Part shown: piece after piece, positions 45,561 through 58,999 of the stretch | Numbering within the stretch: position 1 is the stretch's first letter | Layout of the letters: every line of letters begins with the position of its first letter | NCBI GenBank assembly: GCA_921293015.1 | Contig: OV121084.1 | Coordinates: 53,927,864 to 53,991,863 of the forward strand | Direction: 5' to 3' | Length of the DNA stretch: 64,000 nucleotides | From: Phorcus lineatus | Lineage: Eukaryota > Mollusca > Gastropoda > Trochida > Trochidae | The notes under the pieces: model-generated | Told to the model about the DNA's origin: nothing | Seen by the model: the letters and a program-made list of their open reading frames with translations, nothing else | Databases searched by the model: none | Translations under genes and position numbers: made by a program

Positions 45561-48410
45561 CCGTGATTGCCGCGACCACTGAGAGTTTCTTTGCAATTGT
45601 CTTACTCCACATTTATGTTATTTTATATATTGACCCCCTGTCTCTTTCTTTGTGTATTTGGGCAAACTATATGCTGATATATTTGGATGCCTTTTTAAGA
45701 GAATATTGGACAACGACTTCTGTTTACAAACCAATCGTCAGAATTTTTATATCTGCGGTTTTTTATTTTATAGACTTGAAAAATGAGTGAAACCTTTCTT
45801 TTGCCTTGTAGTTTTACAAACTGCTTAGCTGATTGGGATTCTAATTCATAGGTTTTGCTTCCTTGGACCAGTCGTTTAATACATTCTAGATAGTCAGATG
45901 AGCTACAGAACCAATGGCTCTATTTCTTTTATAAAATGAATTTGACCATCAGTCATAACTTCATTTCCTTATTAGAGTTTTGTTTCCTTCAAGCTCAATA
46001 ACAATCTTTCATCTTAAAAGGAGAGTACTGTTGAGGTATTTTATTGAAACCAAATTCAGACAGGAATTACTTTTTTAAAGTATTGTTGCATCACTTTTGA
46101 TCTTTTGCTTATATCATAATATGAAGGTGTTAACTTAAATTGGACTCGCCCAATCACTATTCTGCAAAAATCACGATTTTGTAGGCGAAGATAAATAAAA
46201 CATACGTAATCATTTAACTTATTGTGCTTGAGTACGACATCTCTCAGTGATTGATGCAACAATTGGGTCAAAGATGCATTAACGTGAATCATTTGATTAC
46301 CGTATTAAATTTTCAACTCAGAATATTGTTTGTATAAAACGTTAACGAATATTAACTATTTGGGCCAACAGTTTGGCTATAATGTAATTCATAATTCATT
46401 CATTCTTAAGACAGTAAGAAGAAAACCCATTTATTTAAATTCAGAATCAAGGGGAATGACAGCGTTGTATCTGTACCACATATTTGTCACTTGAATAGTA
46501 TAAACATTGTTCCTTCAAAATACCATCATATCACTGTTTTCCATTTATTACAAATGTCGAAAATATCCACTTAAGTATAATAATGTAACACACACAATAC
46601 TATAGATTGTTGATCGATTTGTGAGATTTTTATCTTGTCAATGTGGTTTGATTGTTGTCATAAATGATAACTTCGATACCAAAGCATTCACATGTTCAAG
46701 ATGTTTTAATCTGGCTGTGGAACAAATCAATTCCACTACAGTTTAAGGAAATCACGTGGATTTCTCCAAATATTCCAAACATGCTCGGTGGTTAAATCTC
46801 GTGTCCGTGTGTGCCATAATGACAGTGATTTGATTACATTAGAAAAACTAAATACATTAAATTTTTATCAGATACAAGCATCAGCTGCTTAAATGTCAAA
46901 CATAAGGGTTTATGAGCTTTCAGAAGACTAATTCAATCAACGATTGTATAAGGTTTCCCGTAAAGTCTTCAATTTCAAAGCAATGCCCTCTCAACAAATC
47001 ATTAACCATATGGTTTAACGTTTAATCATATCAGAAATTAAAACCATTACCGCTAGTTGTTTTATCCAATACATTCATGTAACTGTCACTGTGAAAAGAA
47101 ATCCTGCGTGTAATTGTACCGTATGCTTAACTGAACTAGCTGACATTTATTTGTTGATTGACAACGATTCTCAGACACTATTTAACTATTTACTCCCTGT
47201 TACTCGGTTCATTCAGTAGAGTATATCGGGAATCCAGAATATTGCTTCCTTACTTTCACCTCTTCAAATTAAAGGGGTATTCAGTCTTGATAAATCATGT
47301 CTCACTACATGCACATTGAATTGATCACCCTCAGAAAGAAAGCGTACATTATGTTGCAATAATGATAATGATACGGGAGGTTTAATTAGAAATGAAAATT
47401 TCTTCCCTTTTTAAAAGAGAATAATCAATATTTAAACACGTAAACACAATTAACTTAACCAAGCACCCCCCATGTGTAAACCGAAATGTGACACCTTGGA
47501 ACGTTATGATAAAACTAATGAATTTGAATAATGAATTTAGTGAATAACTTATTATATGATATTATTGAATATATGAGGGAAATGTGAATATGTTCTGAAT
47601 GTTTACCAAAAAAACTATTGTCCTTTGGTAGAAACTACACATTAACCTTTAAAATTCATCTATTGTTAACAACAGTTTTGTTACTAGGTGGACATTCATA
47701 AATCAACACATCATTTATCATGCATGAAATTGAACTTACATTTCTTTTTTAACTACAGTTGAGAAAAGGTATATAATCTTAACATCGGTGAATAAATGAG
47801 CTATTACCGTTATATCAACCAAATTGTCCATGTCAATATCATCTTGCTATAATATGGAATGTATAATGGGTCTTCCATACAGAAATAAACACACATTGAG
47901 CAGTTTTATTCAATTTGACAGACCCATCTTGTGTCATCACAGCAACTAAAAGAATGGCTGTAATAGAATTACAGAAACAAACCTTTATCGTCATTTTTAA
48001 CTTGTATATAACTTGAAACACAAGAATACAAAACGTTTGTAAACACAGTTATGCAAAGACACCGAAACTTTATTTGAAAAATGTTTTCGTTTCTACACTG
48101 CTAGATGGCGGTTCTATCTGGTATCACTAATTCTTTGCCCGGTCAATTGTCTTGTTCTCATTGTATACATAAACTTAAAATTCTATGAGTATGTTTATAC
48201 AGAAAGTTTTAAATAGGCATTCACTTCTCCAGCCGCTTGACAAAAGTTTGATTCATTACTTCCGAATTTAGTGCAAATATCAAGTAAAATTATGTTCATT
48301 TTAGATCGACTTTTTCAAGCATCGTTCAAGGAATAATTTCGATCAACGTAAGGAAAATGGTGCATGTTCGTTAAAGATGAACTAGGATTCACTAGCTCTT
48401 ATAGCACACG
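45561..48410. other. Non-coding AT-rich stretch
   Basis: No gene recognised over 2.8 kb. Confidence 0.5.
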
Positions 48411-48414
48411 CTTA

Positions 48415-48547
48415 TATATATATACCTTCGTCAGCTTTTTACCTATGTATATATATTAAAAGACTTGTTTACAAGTCGAAATGCGACGCATCCAGTCATC
48501 ATTAAAATGATATCCACAGCAAGTGTCGTCTGAAGTATTTTATTTTT

Positions 48548-48596
<49 letters not shown>
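48415..48596 (+). repeat. TA microsatellites flanking a GACTTGT...ACAAGTC hairpin
   Basis: A perfect 16-base palindrome (48462-48477) is followed at once by GAAA and TGCGACGCA, then 46 bases of pure AT repeat (48551-48596). The hairpin-GAAA-hairpin layout resembles stem II, GAAA and stem III of hammerhead ribozymes found in Penelope-like elements, but the required CUGANGA box is not next to the stem. Confidence 0.4.
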
Positions 48597-48599
<3 letters not shown>

Positions 48600-48600
<1 letters not shown>

Positions 48601-50055
48601 AAGTAAGCATTTTAATATAATAATCCCAGGTTCCAGTTTTTTCTCCTTGCACTAGGATATTCAAGAGTATATTGATGCTCTATATGCACGGGTATACAAC
48701 TATTAAAGAGCGAAAGATTAAATCAACACATGGTTACAGAAGACGTTTGTTTGCTCGTGTATAAAAACGTTTGCCTCAGGTTATCCAGCCTTTGCTTCAA
48801 TAAGACAGATATTCAACTCAAGTATCCGAATCTCTTTAGCAGTTTGCACAGGTATGAAACTGCTACATAGCACATTGATCAAAGATAATGATTCAAGAAA
48901 GAACATAAGAATATAGAAATGATATGTAATGTATTAAACATACATGTAGTGAAAACTTCATACAAACTTCAGTTAAACTTACTGCTTCACAGAAGTTTTT
49001 CTTATTTATTTATTATAAGTTAGAGTAGTAATTGGGAATAAGGCACTCTTTACTTGGTAAAGTGCTGTTATTCCTTCACTGTAATTGGTACGAGCATAGT
49101 AAATTTCGATCTTCCATCTTAAGATAAGATTATATTAAATGATCTATTGGATGGGACCCATGTTTAGTGAATATTTAAGTCAACATTAGCTTTAGGCTTC
49201 ATGATTCGATTTAAATGAAATCCTTGGAATCATTTAGCTTTTCACTTAAAGTTTTTTTGTGACCAAATGATATATTTCTATTAAGATACAAGCAAATTGG
49301 CTCCGCAGCCAACTACCTAATAATAAATGCATGTTGACTTTTATTGTAGTCATTTCCGGACAGTTTATGATATTGGGATTGCATCAACTCTACTCCACAT
49401 TGCAGATAGGCATTTAATCTATATTGTTATACAGACTTCTGATGTCATGGTTCATCGCAGTACATCGCTTTTACCGCAGTCTATTGATTTACACATGTTT
49501 ACAATGCATCAGCCAGAAATGTTGAATATATATAAGTATATTTGAATGTATATTCTGAATCAAAAGTTTATTCGTTCACTGTGCAAACATTTGAACCTTC
49601 TTCCTGCCCAGGAGCTGTAGTTAAGACATGTCTAGACTCAGAAAGATAATGTTTTGAATGATTCCAGAATATTGGCATTGATAACAACTCAAGTTAGTAG
49701 AAAACGTGTTCCATACACTGGGTTTCATTTGAGGTGAATGCATCCTGAACGTGATGACGTGGCAAAGAAATGTAATGAACTGTGCATTTCATTTTAATAA
49801 CAGAAAACTACAAATAAGTCTGCGCTAGTACATGCAATGGGAATAACAAATTATGGAATTGTACTCAGCCATATGAATATATATCTCATCAAAAAGAATT
49901 ATATTATTCAATTAAAAGAGTTACAAAAATGATTGATTTTCTCTCATCATGTAGACAATCAAAAGGCCAGAGTATTGAAATATACAGGTGAAACATTTCT
50001 GTCAGCAGGAAAACCCTACTCACTCCATGTAAAATAACTTCACTTTGGTTTTTAA
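48600..50055. other. Non-coding AT-rich stretch
   Basis: No gene recognised. Confidence 0.5.
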
Positions 50056-50059
50056 AAAA

Positions 50060-50235
50060 GTGCAGTGGTTTGTGCGTTCGTTCAAGAGTTCCGGGGCTTG
50101 AATCCCATCAGGGGCTCGACATTTTTGTATGCAGAAGAGAACTGTTCTACATGCTGTAAGGTTTGGGTGCAATGCTACACTGAATTTCTGTGCTGTACCA
50201 GTCATGGCTCGCTAGTTCCAGCCGATGCTCTCCCC
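50060..50235 (+). repeat. tRNA-derived SINE, copy 2
   Basis: GTGCAGTGGTTTGTGCGTTC begins the tRNA-like part and GGCTTGAATCC (50095-50105) fits the B box (GGTTCGANNCC with changes). GTGCAATGCTACACT and GGCTCGCTAGTTCCAG follow and are shared with copy 1 (GTTTGCTAGTTCGGA). The TCAG-type central part is kept here and lost in copy 1. Confidence 0.65.
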
Positions 50236-50549
50236 GTAATAATATTAGCAGCAGTGATATATATAAACAATATACTCTTGAAAGTGGTGTTGAACCAAAA
50301 ATCATCTCACATTATTTCACCAGAGGAAAGCTGTTACCTTTGGATGAATATATTGTGATTGTTGAATAGAGCTGGAACTTCCAACTGAAAGTGTCAAATA
50401 AGTTTGATAATAAGTACTGCAAGGGTTCAATGATGATTACAAATAAATGGTCTAAAAGTACGGACACTTTTTTATATAGCTTAAACCCATTGTATCACAA
50501 ATGACTTATTCAAGTTATTTTGCATTAATGCACTTTGAAAATAACTTTC

Positions 50550-52430
50550 TTTTTATGATATATAACAGTATTACATATAAAATGTTTCAAAAATAAACTT
50601 AACAGTATTTGATAAATATTTGAGAAACAACTTTGAATCTTATTTAGACTAATGGACAATTCATTTTATGCTTTGTTTCGATAACATCCTCTGTTTCTAG
50701 TGTTTTATTCATTAATACAATGAGCAGTTTATAAGGACAGAGACGAATTTTGGTGTCGCTCTTGCTTAATTCGTATAACAATAGATCATATGCTTTGATA
50801 ACGAGAACACTTTTTTCAAGAAAAACAATTCCATCCAACAGAAACATCAACATTTTGATACCTGAAATAAGTGGAAACCACTACTTATTTGTTTCAATGT
50901 CTAATTGACATTCTAATATTTCACAGGCCTCTTTTAACCTGTACAACAAAGACAGCATTTGCTAAGGATGGGTATCGCTCCTCGTTTAGATTCTGTACGA
51001 TTTAATCGACACTGCAGAACATTTAGATATTTACATATTGGGAAGATAATACTGACTCAGGTATTGCACGTTCGTATATCACATAAACGCTCATAAGAAT
51101 TGTTTCCCATGATGGTGAATTGAATGCAGATTAACAATAACTGAAAATGATTAAAGGATATTGAATCAACCATATTCTTATTCATAATCTCGTGAGAAAA
51201 GAAATACTTTATATACTGTACACTGCGTTATCAGTTTATTAACGCTATGATGATTAAAGCGGTAGACTCCATTGTGGCAATGATCCAGGGAGTCCATCTC
51301 TGCCAATGTGAGTTAAATCGAGAAAAGTATATCTACATGTACAACGTGAGAGTAAAAACTTAGAGATGACTGTACACATAACGTGAAATACTGAATGAAC
51401 TTCAGGACAAACCGGTCGTCCCCTTATGTTATTACCTTTGAACTTTTCATTGAAAAAAGGTTTACTCTAATTATTCCAGTCTTGCATCTATCCAATAAAA
51501 ATGCTTGATATAAAAGGTTAGACTTAAGTGTCCTTAAATAAAAGTGTTAAAAACCTTTCATTGACGTACTTCGTTTTTGAGAGTATAAAAGTAATTAACA
51601 TAGAAGCAAGCATAATAGGAATTGTAATTAATTAACCTGACGTAAGATGTCCCTTTGATGAATCGTAGGATATGTGATAATGAATTGAAATTATCCTTAT
51701 GAACTGTGTAAGACATTATGAATAAAATCGTATCAAATGCAACTGTTTTAATCTTAAGTTAGATCTCCAGCTAATCAATGTAAAGTTTCAGGTGTAAAAC
51801 ACAACAACCCGTTGTCAAGGTGACGTTGACAAATCACAGCAAGTTTTATCAAGCACTTGAAAGATGACATAAGCAACATTAAGACAACAATTTCGAATTC
51901 CTTATTCCAACAATGAAACTTGGTCTTCGTAGACAAATAAACGTATTTTCAAAAAGTAAATATCCAAACAGAATAAAACCTTAATTTAGTGAACGGTTCG
52001 TTTTCAAGTGCTAGATAATGACTATGTAACATATAGTATTTGTTTTCTGACATGTTGCCTTTCTTGTTATGAGACACCTCTTGCTGATAGCAACGTTTAC
52101 TGTTGCAAAATTAAATCCAATGGTTTCTATTATATCCGCTTTATCTCCAGACAAGAGTTAATCCTTTGAATTATGAAATGATTCGATTTTTGCCAAACAT
52201 TACCCTGTAGACTTATTGAACGTTTTTCTTGGAAAGGTTTAATTTTTGCTTAATGATATAATGTCAAAATGTATAGAAACTAATTACCTTTATAATGTGA
52301 TACGCTTAGTAATGAATAATTATTTGGTGCAATATTATCTGTTGACATTAATTATGGTTTTGTAACATAACATCCGAGATATTAAAAAAAAACCCTTTCG
52401 TTGTATTTTCATTTCATTTGCCAAATGACT
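50550..52430 (+). repeat. Old direct duplication, copy 1
   Basis: Shares many collinear blocks with 61480-63250, for example AAAATCGTAT(C/A)AAATGCAACTGTTT (about 51726 and 62191), AACACAACAACCC (51800 and 62264) and TTTAGTGAA(C/T)GGTT (51985 and 62652). No coding potential is seen, so it may be a non-coding repeat family or a segmental duplication. Confidence 0.75.
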
Positions 52431-54040
52431 CTTTCTCGCTGTGCTGCTGTTAAACGTGGCATTTTCTTCTGGTGAATGATCGAATTCACCACTTTCATAC
52501 TCTTAGCATGTCCAAATCATGTGCAAATGAAAAAATCGTTATTTCTGAAAAAATCTCTTTTCCGTCAATAGAACTGATATGCCTCAGTTGCGTTTTGGTC
52601 ATATGTTTTAGTTCAATTCACTTTATCAATAAAAGTTATTATTTATTAATAAAAGGAAATCAAATTAAACATCGGATTTTATAAAAAAAATAATTTAAGT
52701 ATAGTAAGTGGTCTATATTTTCATTACTTACGTGAGTATCAGGAAATTATGCCTACCAAAATACCTTTCCGATTCAGACCGGTACACGTACACAATCAGC
52801 CTGTAGGATACATGATTGAAAGATTAATATGATGCAGAACTAAGATCCTATTCAGAACTTAAACATATTGATATTGTTTCGCTAGTGTTTGTACAATGCT
52901 TGGTATATTCGTTTTCCCAACTGATCAATAACGATTTCCTTGGGATATTGCTTTTGGGCATATGGAACATTAGATTAATTAAGAAGGCCAAGTTATTGCC
53001 ACGTACATTTAACACGATAAAACTCCCCCTGGACTGTTTCAGGCGATGGTGTAGAGGTTTCAATATTACTTTATAAACTGCGTGGTATTGTTATTAGTTA
53101 CTGTTATTGTTATTAAGTCAACATGAGAGGACGTTATTCTCAGATAACTTAGTTCAAGGCATGGGAGTAGCCAATTATCAGGAGTTTTGTAGACTTAGAT
53201 TTAGTCTTTGAAGTATTTAAAGACTTTACTGTCCCTTCACACATAAAATTCAGGCTCTTAATATCATCGTGTATGGAGTTAAATCAAGCTAGAGTTGCTG
53301 AATGAGGACCTAAACTGTATTAAAGGCTCCTATTCAATACAAAGTCACGCACACACTTGCAGTTTGGTTATAAAATGTCCAACCTCTTGATGAAAAAGCA
53401 TTTGGTTTGATTTGGTGAACATGTCATCTTCCTTGGCCAAATGTACACCACGCCACGGTCACCACATTTCATCATGTCACAAAAGCGTCACATTTGGTAA
53501 ATATTTCAAATTCTATTCATAATAAGCAAATAATTTAATCTGTTAATTGTGAAATAATAACCTTGATATTTGTATGTGTTATGTGGCGTGTCTATTCACC
53601 TGGTCAGTTGTAATTATTCTTATCACTATATTACTGTAGTTTATCAAAAGTAAACTACCAATAACGGGATATCTGTACATTTAAAACTGCCACTTCCACT
53701 TTTGTGTACACAACAAGGTGTTGCCTGATATCAGATTGGTAGCTTGAAATTTGAAATAAGCAGTGTAACTTAATGTACTTAATGTCATTAACAGAAGAAG
53801 CATGATTATTTGAGTAACTGTATAATTGTATAAATTATGGGAAATAATTCCGATATTTTCCAATCGCCCTTTTTGCCTTTAGTTTCTGTTACCAATGCAT
53901 CAATATTAAAAACTTGCATTTGAAAACTTACAAAACGAGATCTTTCTTTAACCTTCATATTATCATCATTTCTAGTAAACTTATGACACAAAAAGGCTAA
54001 TGGTATAGCGCATCTATTTATAAATTTCATTTATTCCTAG
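52431..54040. other. Non-coding AT-rich stretch
   Basis: No gene recognised. Confidence 0.5.
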
Positions 54041-54400
54041 GCAACAAATTCTCAAAACCCTGACACTATTAATACCTAAACAATAAGTTATAACATATCA
54101 TTCGTATTTCATATCTATTTCCAAATCATTTTAAAGTTAACATTTGGAAAACAATCAAATAATAGCCACAATGAAAACTGAAGAGTATAAAAATATATTT
54201 GCCTGCTGTTGTTATAAAACGCGATTATCTAAATAAATTTATTCACTTGCAACGCCATGACATTATCATTACCTAAAATACAAGCAATAAGATTTCATTG
54301 GTGTATTTCATAGTTATAAGCAAATGATCTGAATTTAATAATAATAATCAAATAAGAGCCACACTGAAACTTGAGTGCAAATCACTCGTAGTGTTATTTA
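54041..54400 (+). repeat. Diverged two-copy tandem duplication, about 195 bp
   Basis: 54041-54180 and 54245-54375 share in order ATTA(A/T)(C/T)ACCTAAA, CAATAAG, TATTTCATA, CAAAT(C/G)AT and AATCAAATAA(T/G)AGCCACA. Confidence 0.65.
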
Positions 54401-55209
54401 ATCCTGATATCAACGATTTTTATTCAAGGACACATAAGCAATTATCCAGCATTTTCGTTACAAAATATCAACACATCCTGTAAAAGCAAAGTTCGTATAT
54501 TCCTGCTTGTATGATTTTACTAAGACGTCAAAAAAGTAAATATAAAATTTCCTTGATTATGTGATGCACTACAGGTGAAATTGATATCAGGTAGAGAATT
54601 CTGTCATAAAGAAACGGTTTTCCAGATTAAGATTTGTTGGCAACCATCTAAATATTGTCTTTAATATATATCCTATTACTAGGAATCAAATTGAAGTTCT
54701 TAAATGTCACATGTCTATAATCTAATCCACTGAAAATAAAAGTATGGATCTTATTGAAATTGGAGTTTTATAATCGAGTAAATAATCACAATATTTTAAA
54801 GCAAAGGATGAAAGTTTTAATCAACATTCTAGAAATCGTGATACTTATTTATATTTATCATTATTTTTACAAAATTGCCTTATGTTATTCTCATAAAAGA
54901 TTGTGTTTCCTTCTCAATTCAGATGGATGTCAGAAAATGGCTTTATGGATTTCTCATGATGGGTATAAACTCAATCAAGGAACACTGCTGACAAAGGAGA
55001 AATAGTATATTTGTTATTGCTCTGAATGTTAATCCTTTTAATGTGTATATTTGTTCTTAAATGTCATCGGCAATATCTGTTTTGAATACACAAATCCAGT
55101 CACGTTGCATTTACGAGTATGACCTTGCTTTCAAATTTGGCCTACGGTTTAAAATATTGTATTGCTTTTTCTACCTAGATTTGATGTGGTAAGTAATAAA
55201 TAGATCATT

Positions 55210-55680
55210 ATGCTACGTTTCTGTCATAATTTGATCACGACTTTTCATCAATTATGCTTTAATATCAGTTTGTTCCTCGCTCTCACTACTCAAAGCATGC
55301 AGTTATATGTCGCAAACAAAGTTCTTACACACTCGTGCAACCATCTCTATTCATTTCCGTATCATTATCGCAAATTATTGTATGGGTATTATATCAAGAA
55401 GGTCTTAGTCATTTGTCTTTTTTGTCATAGACTTATTGTATACTGTATACAATATAGCTGTAATAAGAGACACATGATATATCAGGTGGCTGGGTATATC
55501 CTGTTTTTCAATAATAAATACCATAAGTCCAATACCATACACCATAAATCCCTATGGCAGAGAGTGCAATATATACTACTCAAAAGAATCCAAAGAATAG
55601 TGGTTCTCTTGTGTCAGAATCTTGTCAAATCTATAAGGATTGACTGCAATTTAATGATCTCTCCTTTGATATTTCCTTAG
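55210..55680 (+). other. Unexplained 156-codon open frame
   Basis: The longest frame in the unannotated part of the window, ATG to TAG. The protein is rich in Leu, Ile, His, Tyr and Cys (several C-x2-C/H spacings, such as CLFCHRLIVYC) with hydrophobic stretches, but matches no family I know. In sequence this AT-rich a frame of this length is uncommon by chance but not impossible. There is no intron, promoter or conserved neighbour to support it, so I do not call it a gene. Confidence 0.2.
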
Positions 55681-55689
55681 TCGGTACTA

Positions 55690-57355
55690 TTTTTATATGA
55701 GTATAAGCATATCAAATTAACTAATAATAGAAAATTACATAATCCTTATTACATCCCCCCACGGCTATTTCAAAGAAACCCTAGCCCGCAATCCACGTTT
55801 CTTTATTTAAAATGGGTTTGATTGGACCCTAACATATCAATTTCAACTGTGTGTTCAAACGATCACATGCTTTGAGATTCTGTCTCTAAATATTTGATAA
55901 TAATGATGTCATATGAATAGAATAAATGAAGTAATTAATAACGAGAAATGAAATTAACTGAACTGTTTTGGTTGTTATTAAGTTTGCTTCTGATAAAATG
56001 TGTTTGCAAAAATCATAAATTGTATAAAAAAAAGTATAACCCTAAAGTACCTTCAATAAATTTGACAATTAAGAATATTGTAGTTCATGGCAAAACGTGA
56101 CACTGAATCTTGGTGAGGAAGCAAACTGAAAGCTCTCAGATGAATTTACCAGCATTCCCTTGGCCGTTTCTCTAAAAAGTGCATTGCTGGTATACCTTCT
56201 GAGTTGTTGAACATGACGGGTTGTATATTTGTAGCCACTGAAAGAGCTCTCTCACATGTACTTATCATGAATATATTAAATGTTTGTTATTATCTATTTA
56301 CCACACTTTCATAACGTGGTATTGCACAATGTGATTCTATTATTGGAAAGGACTTGTTTACAAATGTTCTGTTATAGTGTGTGGCTAAATTAGATATGAC
56401 GTCACGAAATTTAGTTTTTACAGGTATGAATCAGGAAAGTGTCAAACAATTGCCATTTCTTTATAAGAGATGACATACGTGTAAAAGAATTTCAATTTGA
56501 TGACAATGTCGACATTATACCAAGTGAATAGACTAACATTACTTTGGTCCGGGGAACGCTTGTTCACATTATTTCCCGCCCTTGAGATATCTTCCTTTCA
56601 TTCAGTAACAAGGGCCATTAGATGTTTTTATTACGGTATTTATGAAATAATAAACCAGTATAGGTATTTATTGGTTTTAGGATGTTTAGATAGCCATCTA
56701 TGAGCATACTAATTTAATATCGTGAAGGCCATTGAACTTGAATGGAATATATACATGTAACATTGACAATCAATGAATCAATCAATGACAAATAGTGGTC
56801 TACACAAGTTTGTCATATCTAACTGTATTAAGAGTTTAATGTTTGATAAACATGAAATAAATATGATTCTCATCTCCTTGTGATGTAAAGAAAGAGATAT
56901 AAGAAAAGCAGTAGAGGAAATACTTAGAAATTATCCCTAGTTGGTTGTGGAAATTTTTTATCCATTGACGCAGCAACTACTAAAGTTTGAAAACTGTCTG
57001 GTAGCAGTCATTATAAATTCTTACTTAAATCATTTTCCTTACAGGAAAGATGACACTTTTCCATTAGAAATTAGAACTATGTGTGTTGTTCTGTCTGGAG
57101 AGACATTAGTGACTATGAGTATATCGTTTTTGTCCCTCCGAATCGTTGAAACGTGAGATCAGTAATCAAAATAAGCTATCTACTTTTGGAACGATTTCTG
57201 TCTGTGTTGTGGTCGAACGTTCTTCAACTTTTAACTGTATTCGTAAAGGTTAAGTCTGAATGAGTTTTTTGCATCACGCCCCCGTTACGACCCAGCTTTG
57301 TTAAGATTTCTAGCACACTCTGATTTATATATATATTAATCTAATGTTCAATACA
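55690..57355. other. Non-coding AT-rich stretch
   Basis: No gene recognised; it ends at the TA target of the Tc1-like element. Confidence 0.5.
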
Positions 57356-57357
57356 TA

Positions 57358-58997
57358 CACTCATGGCAAAAATGGTTGTCACCCCCAGACTGAGAACGCT
57401 ACGTCAAGTTTAACTGAGTGTTGACAAATAATCAAACATGCAATAACTGTCAGAATGATTTGTGTGATTGGGAAAAACATTCGTAAAACATACCAGCTTG
57501 TATTTTGGTCTTGTGCTGGCCAATTTAAGAAATTCTACTAGGATATGTATGGTCCCTGTGAAAAAGGGCAATTTTTTACAGTATCCATATAGTATCAATT
57601 GGATGGGTATCAATAAAACAAATTACATTTTCAAGTTCAATTGTCGGTTTTATTTCATTCTGCAGTCATGTATGAGTATATTTACAAGCCTAATATCGGG
57701 TAGCACCGCCTCTGGAATTTTCAAGGGCGATAATTCGGGCAGGCATACTGTCTATCAGTGTGTTGATGTTTGCAACAGCCAAATTGTTCCATTCATTCAC
57801 AAGAGCAGCCCGCAATTGCTGTAAATTTGCAGGAGCAGGGTCCAGTCTTCTAATTGCACGGTCAAGCTGATCCCAAGCATGTTCAATCGGATTCATATCC
57901 GGACTTTTGAAGGCCAGGGCAATCTTGTTACTCCTTGTGCCTGAATGAAAGCGTTCACTGTACGTGCACGATGGGCTGGTGCATTATCGTCCTGCAACAG
58001 GAAGTTGTTGCCATACACTCTTCTTGCATGTGGGAGGCAAACGGTTTCAAGAAGACGTCTGTACGACCTCTGGTTGACGTTTCCTTGAAGGACGACAAGA
58101 TCCGTTTTACCGTTATGGTGTATTCCTGCCCATACGTGTACAGAACCGCCACCGTGGGCAACCTGATGCTGCAGACAGTCGTCATTGAGCCTTTCCCCAC
58201 GTAAACGTCGCACTCTCATTCTCCTGTCCACCTTATGCAGTAGGAAACGAGACTCGTCAGTAAATATGACGTGACGCCAATGTCCAAGTTGGATTCTGCG
58301 GTGCTGCTGCGCCCAAGCAAGCCGTGCCCTGCGGTTGGCCAGTGTCCAGAATGGTTTGATGGCAGGTCTTCTTGCCTTATATCCATGCTGGAGCAACCTG
58401 TTCACTACAGTTCTCCGGCAAATGGGCGTATTAATATGAGCCCCCCATCTCTGTGCAAGAGTCAAAGACGAAAGACGTCTATGACGTCGGGTCAAACGAA
58501 GAAGAATTCTATCCTGACGAACCGTAGTTTTCTTGGGACGGCCTGAAGACTTATTCGGAACAACATTTCCCTGTATGGCGTGCAGTCTTTTAATCCTTTG
58601 AACAGTTCTAACACTGACGTTACATGCTGCAGCAATGACACGATTCGAAGCGCCACCACGACTCATGCCAATGATTTCATGTCTGATTCCTGGTGGAGTG
58701 GGACCAGGCATGGTCTATGCTTTTCAAAAACTATAGTCGTGAAGCTGTATCTTATGAAAGAGGTCTATAGTAATCGATGGAAATGACAAACCTAAGGAGA
58801 CAAATTTCCATCATTTCAATGAAATGCACGTGGTCTACATGAAACCGCTGACACTGTTCATTGTAAAGTGTGAGTTAATGTAACTTCATGCCTGTAATGA
58901 CATTTCCATGGAAAACCAACATTGCCATGCATACAATGTGATATAAACTCCAATTTAATTAAATATTAGGGGGTGACAACAATTTTTGCCATGAGTG
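57358..58997 (-). mobile_element. Tc1-like DD34E DNA transposon, nearly intact
   Basis: A 1640-bp element with terminal inverted repeats CACTCATGGCAAAAATGGTT / reverse complement at 58997, running to GTCACCCCC (about 28 of 29 positions match), and TA on both sides (57356-57357 and 58998-58999). One transposase gene fills the middle on the minus strand. The length, TIRs and TA target are typical for Tc1/mariner. Confidence 0.95.
57690..58711 (-). pseudogene. Tc1-like transposase with one frameshift
   Basis: The first frame (58711-57893, 272 codons) begins with MPGPTPPGIRHEIIGMSRGG and has a helix-turn-helix paired-type domain (ASNRVIAAACNVSVRTVQRI), a GRPKKTT linker, a second HTH, and the catalytic HVIFTDESRF (first D) and LLQDDNAPAHRA (second D). 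At the A run near 57909 one base appears to be missing, moving the rest (57896-57690) into another frame: MNPIEHAWDQLD with the catalytic E, ending ENSRGGATRY. Counting across the shift the spacing is DD34E, the Tc1 signature. All catalytic residues survive; only the frameshift disables it. The total, about 340 residues, matches the family's normal length. Confidence 0.93.
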
Positions 58998-58999
58998 TA

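Noticed and set aside
57935..58204. Plus-strand frames over the Tc1 element
   Set aside because: Antisense shadows of the minus-strand transposase.
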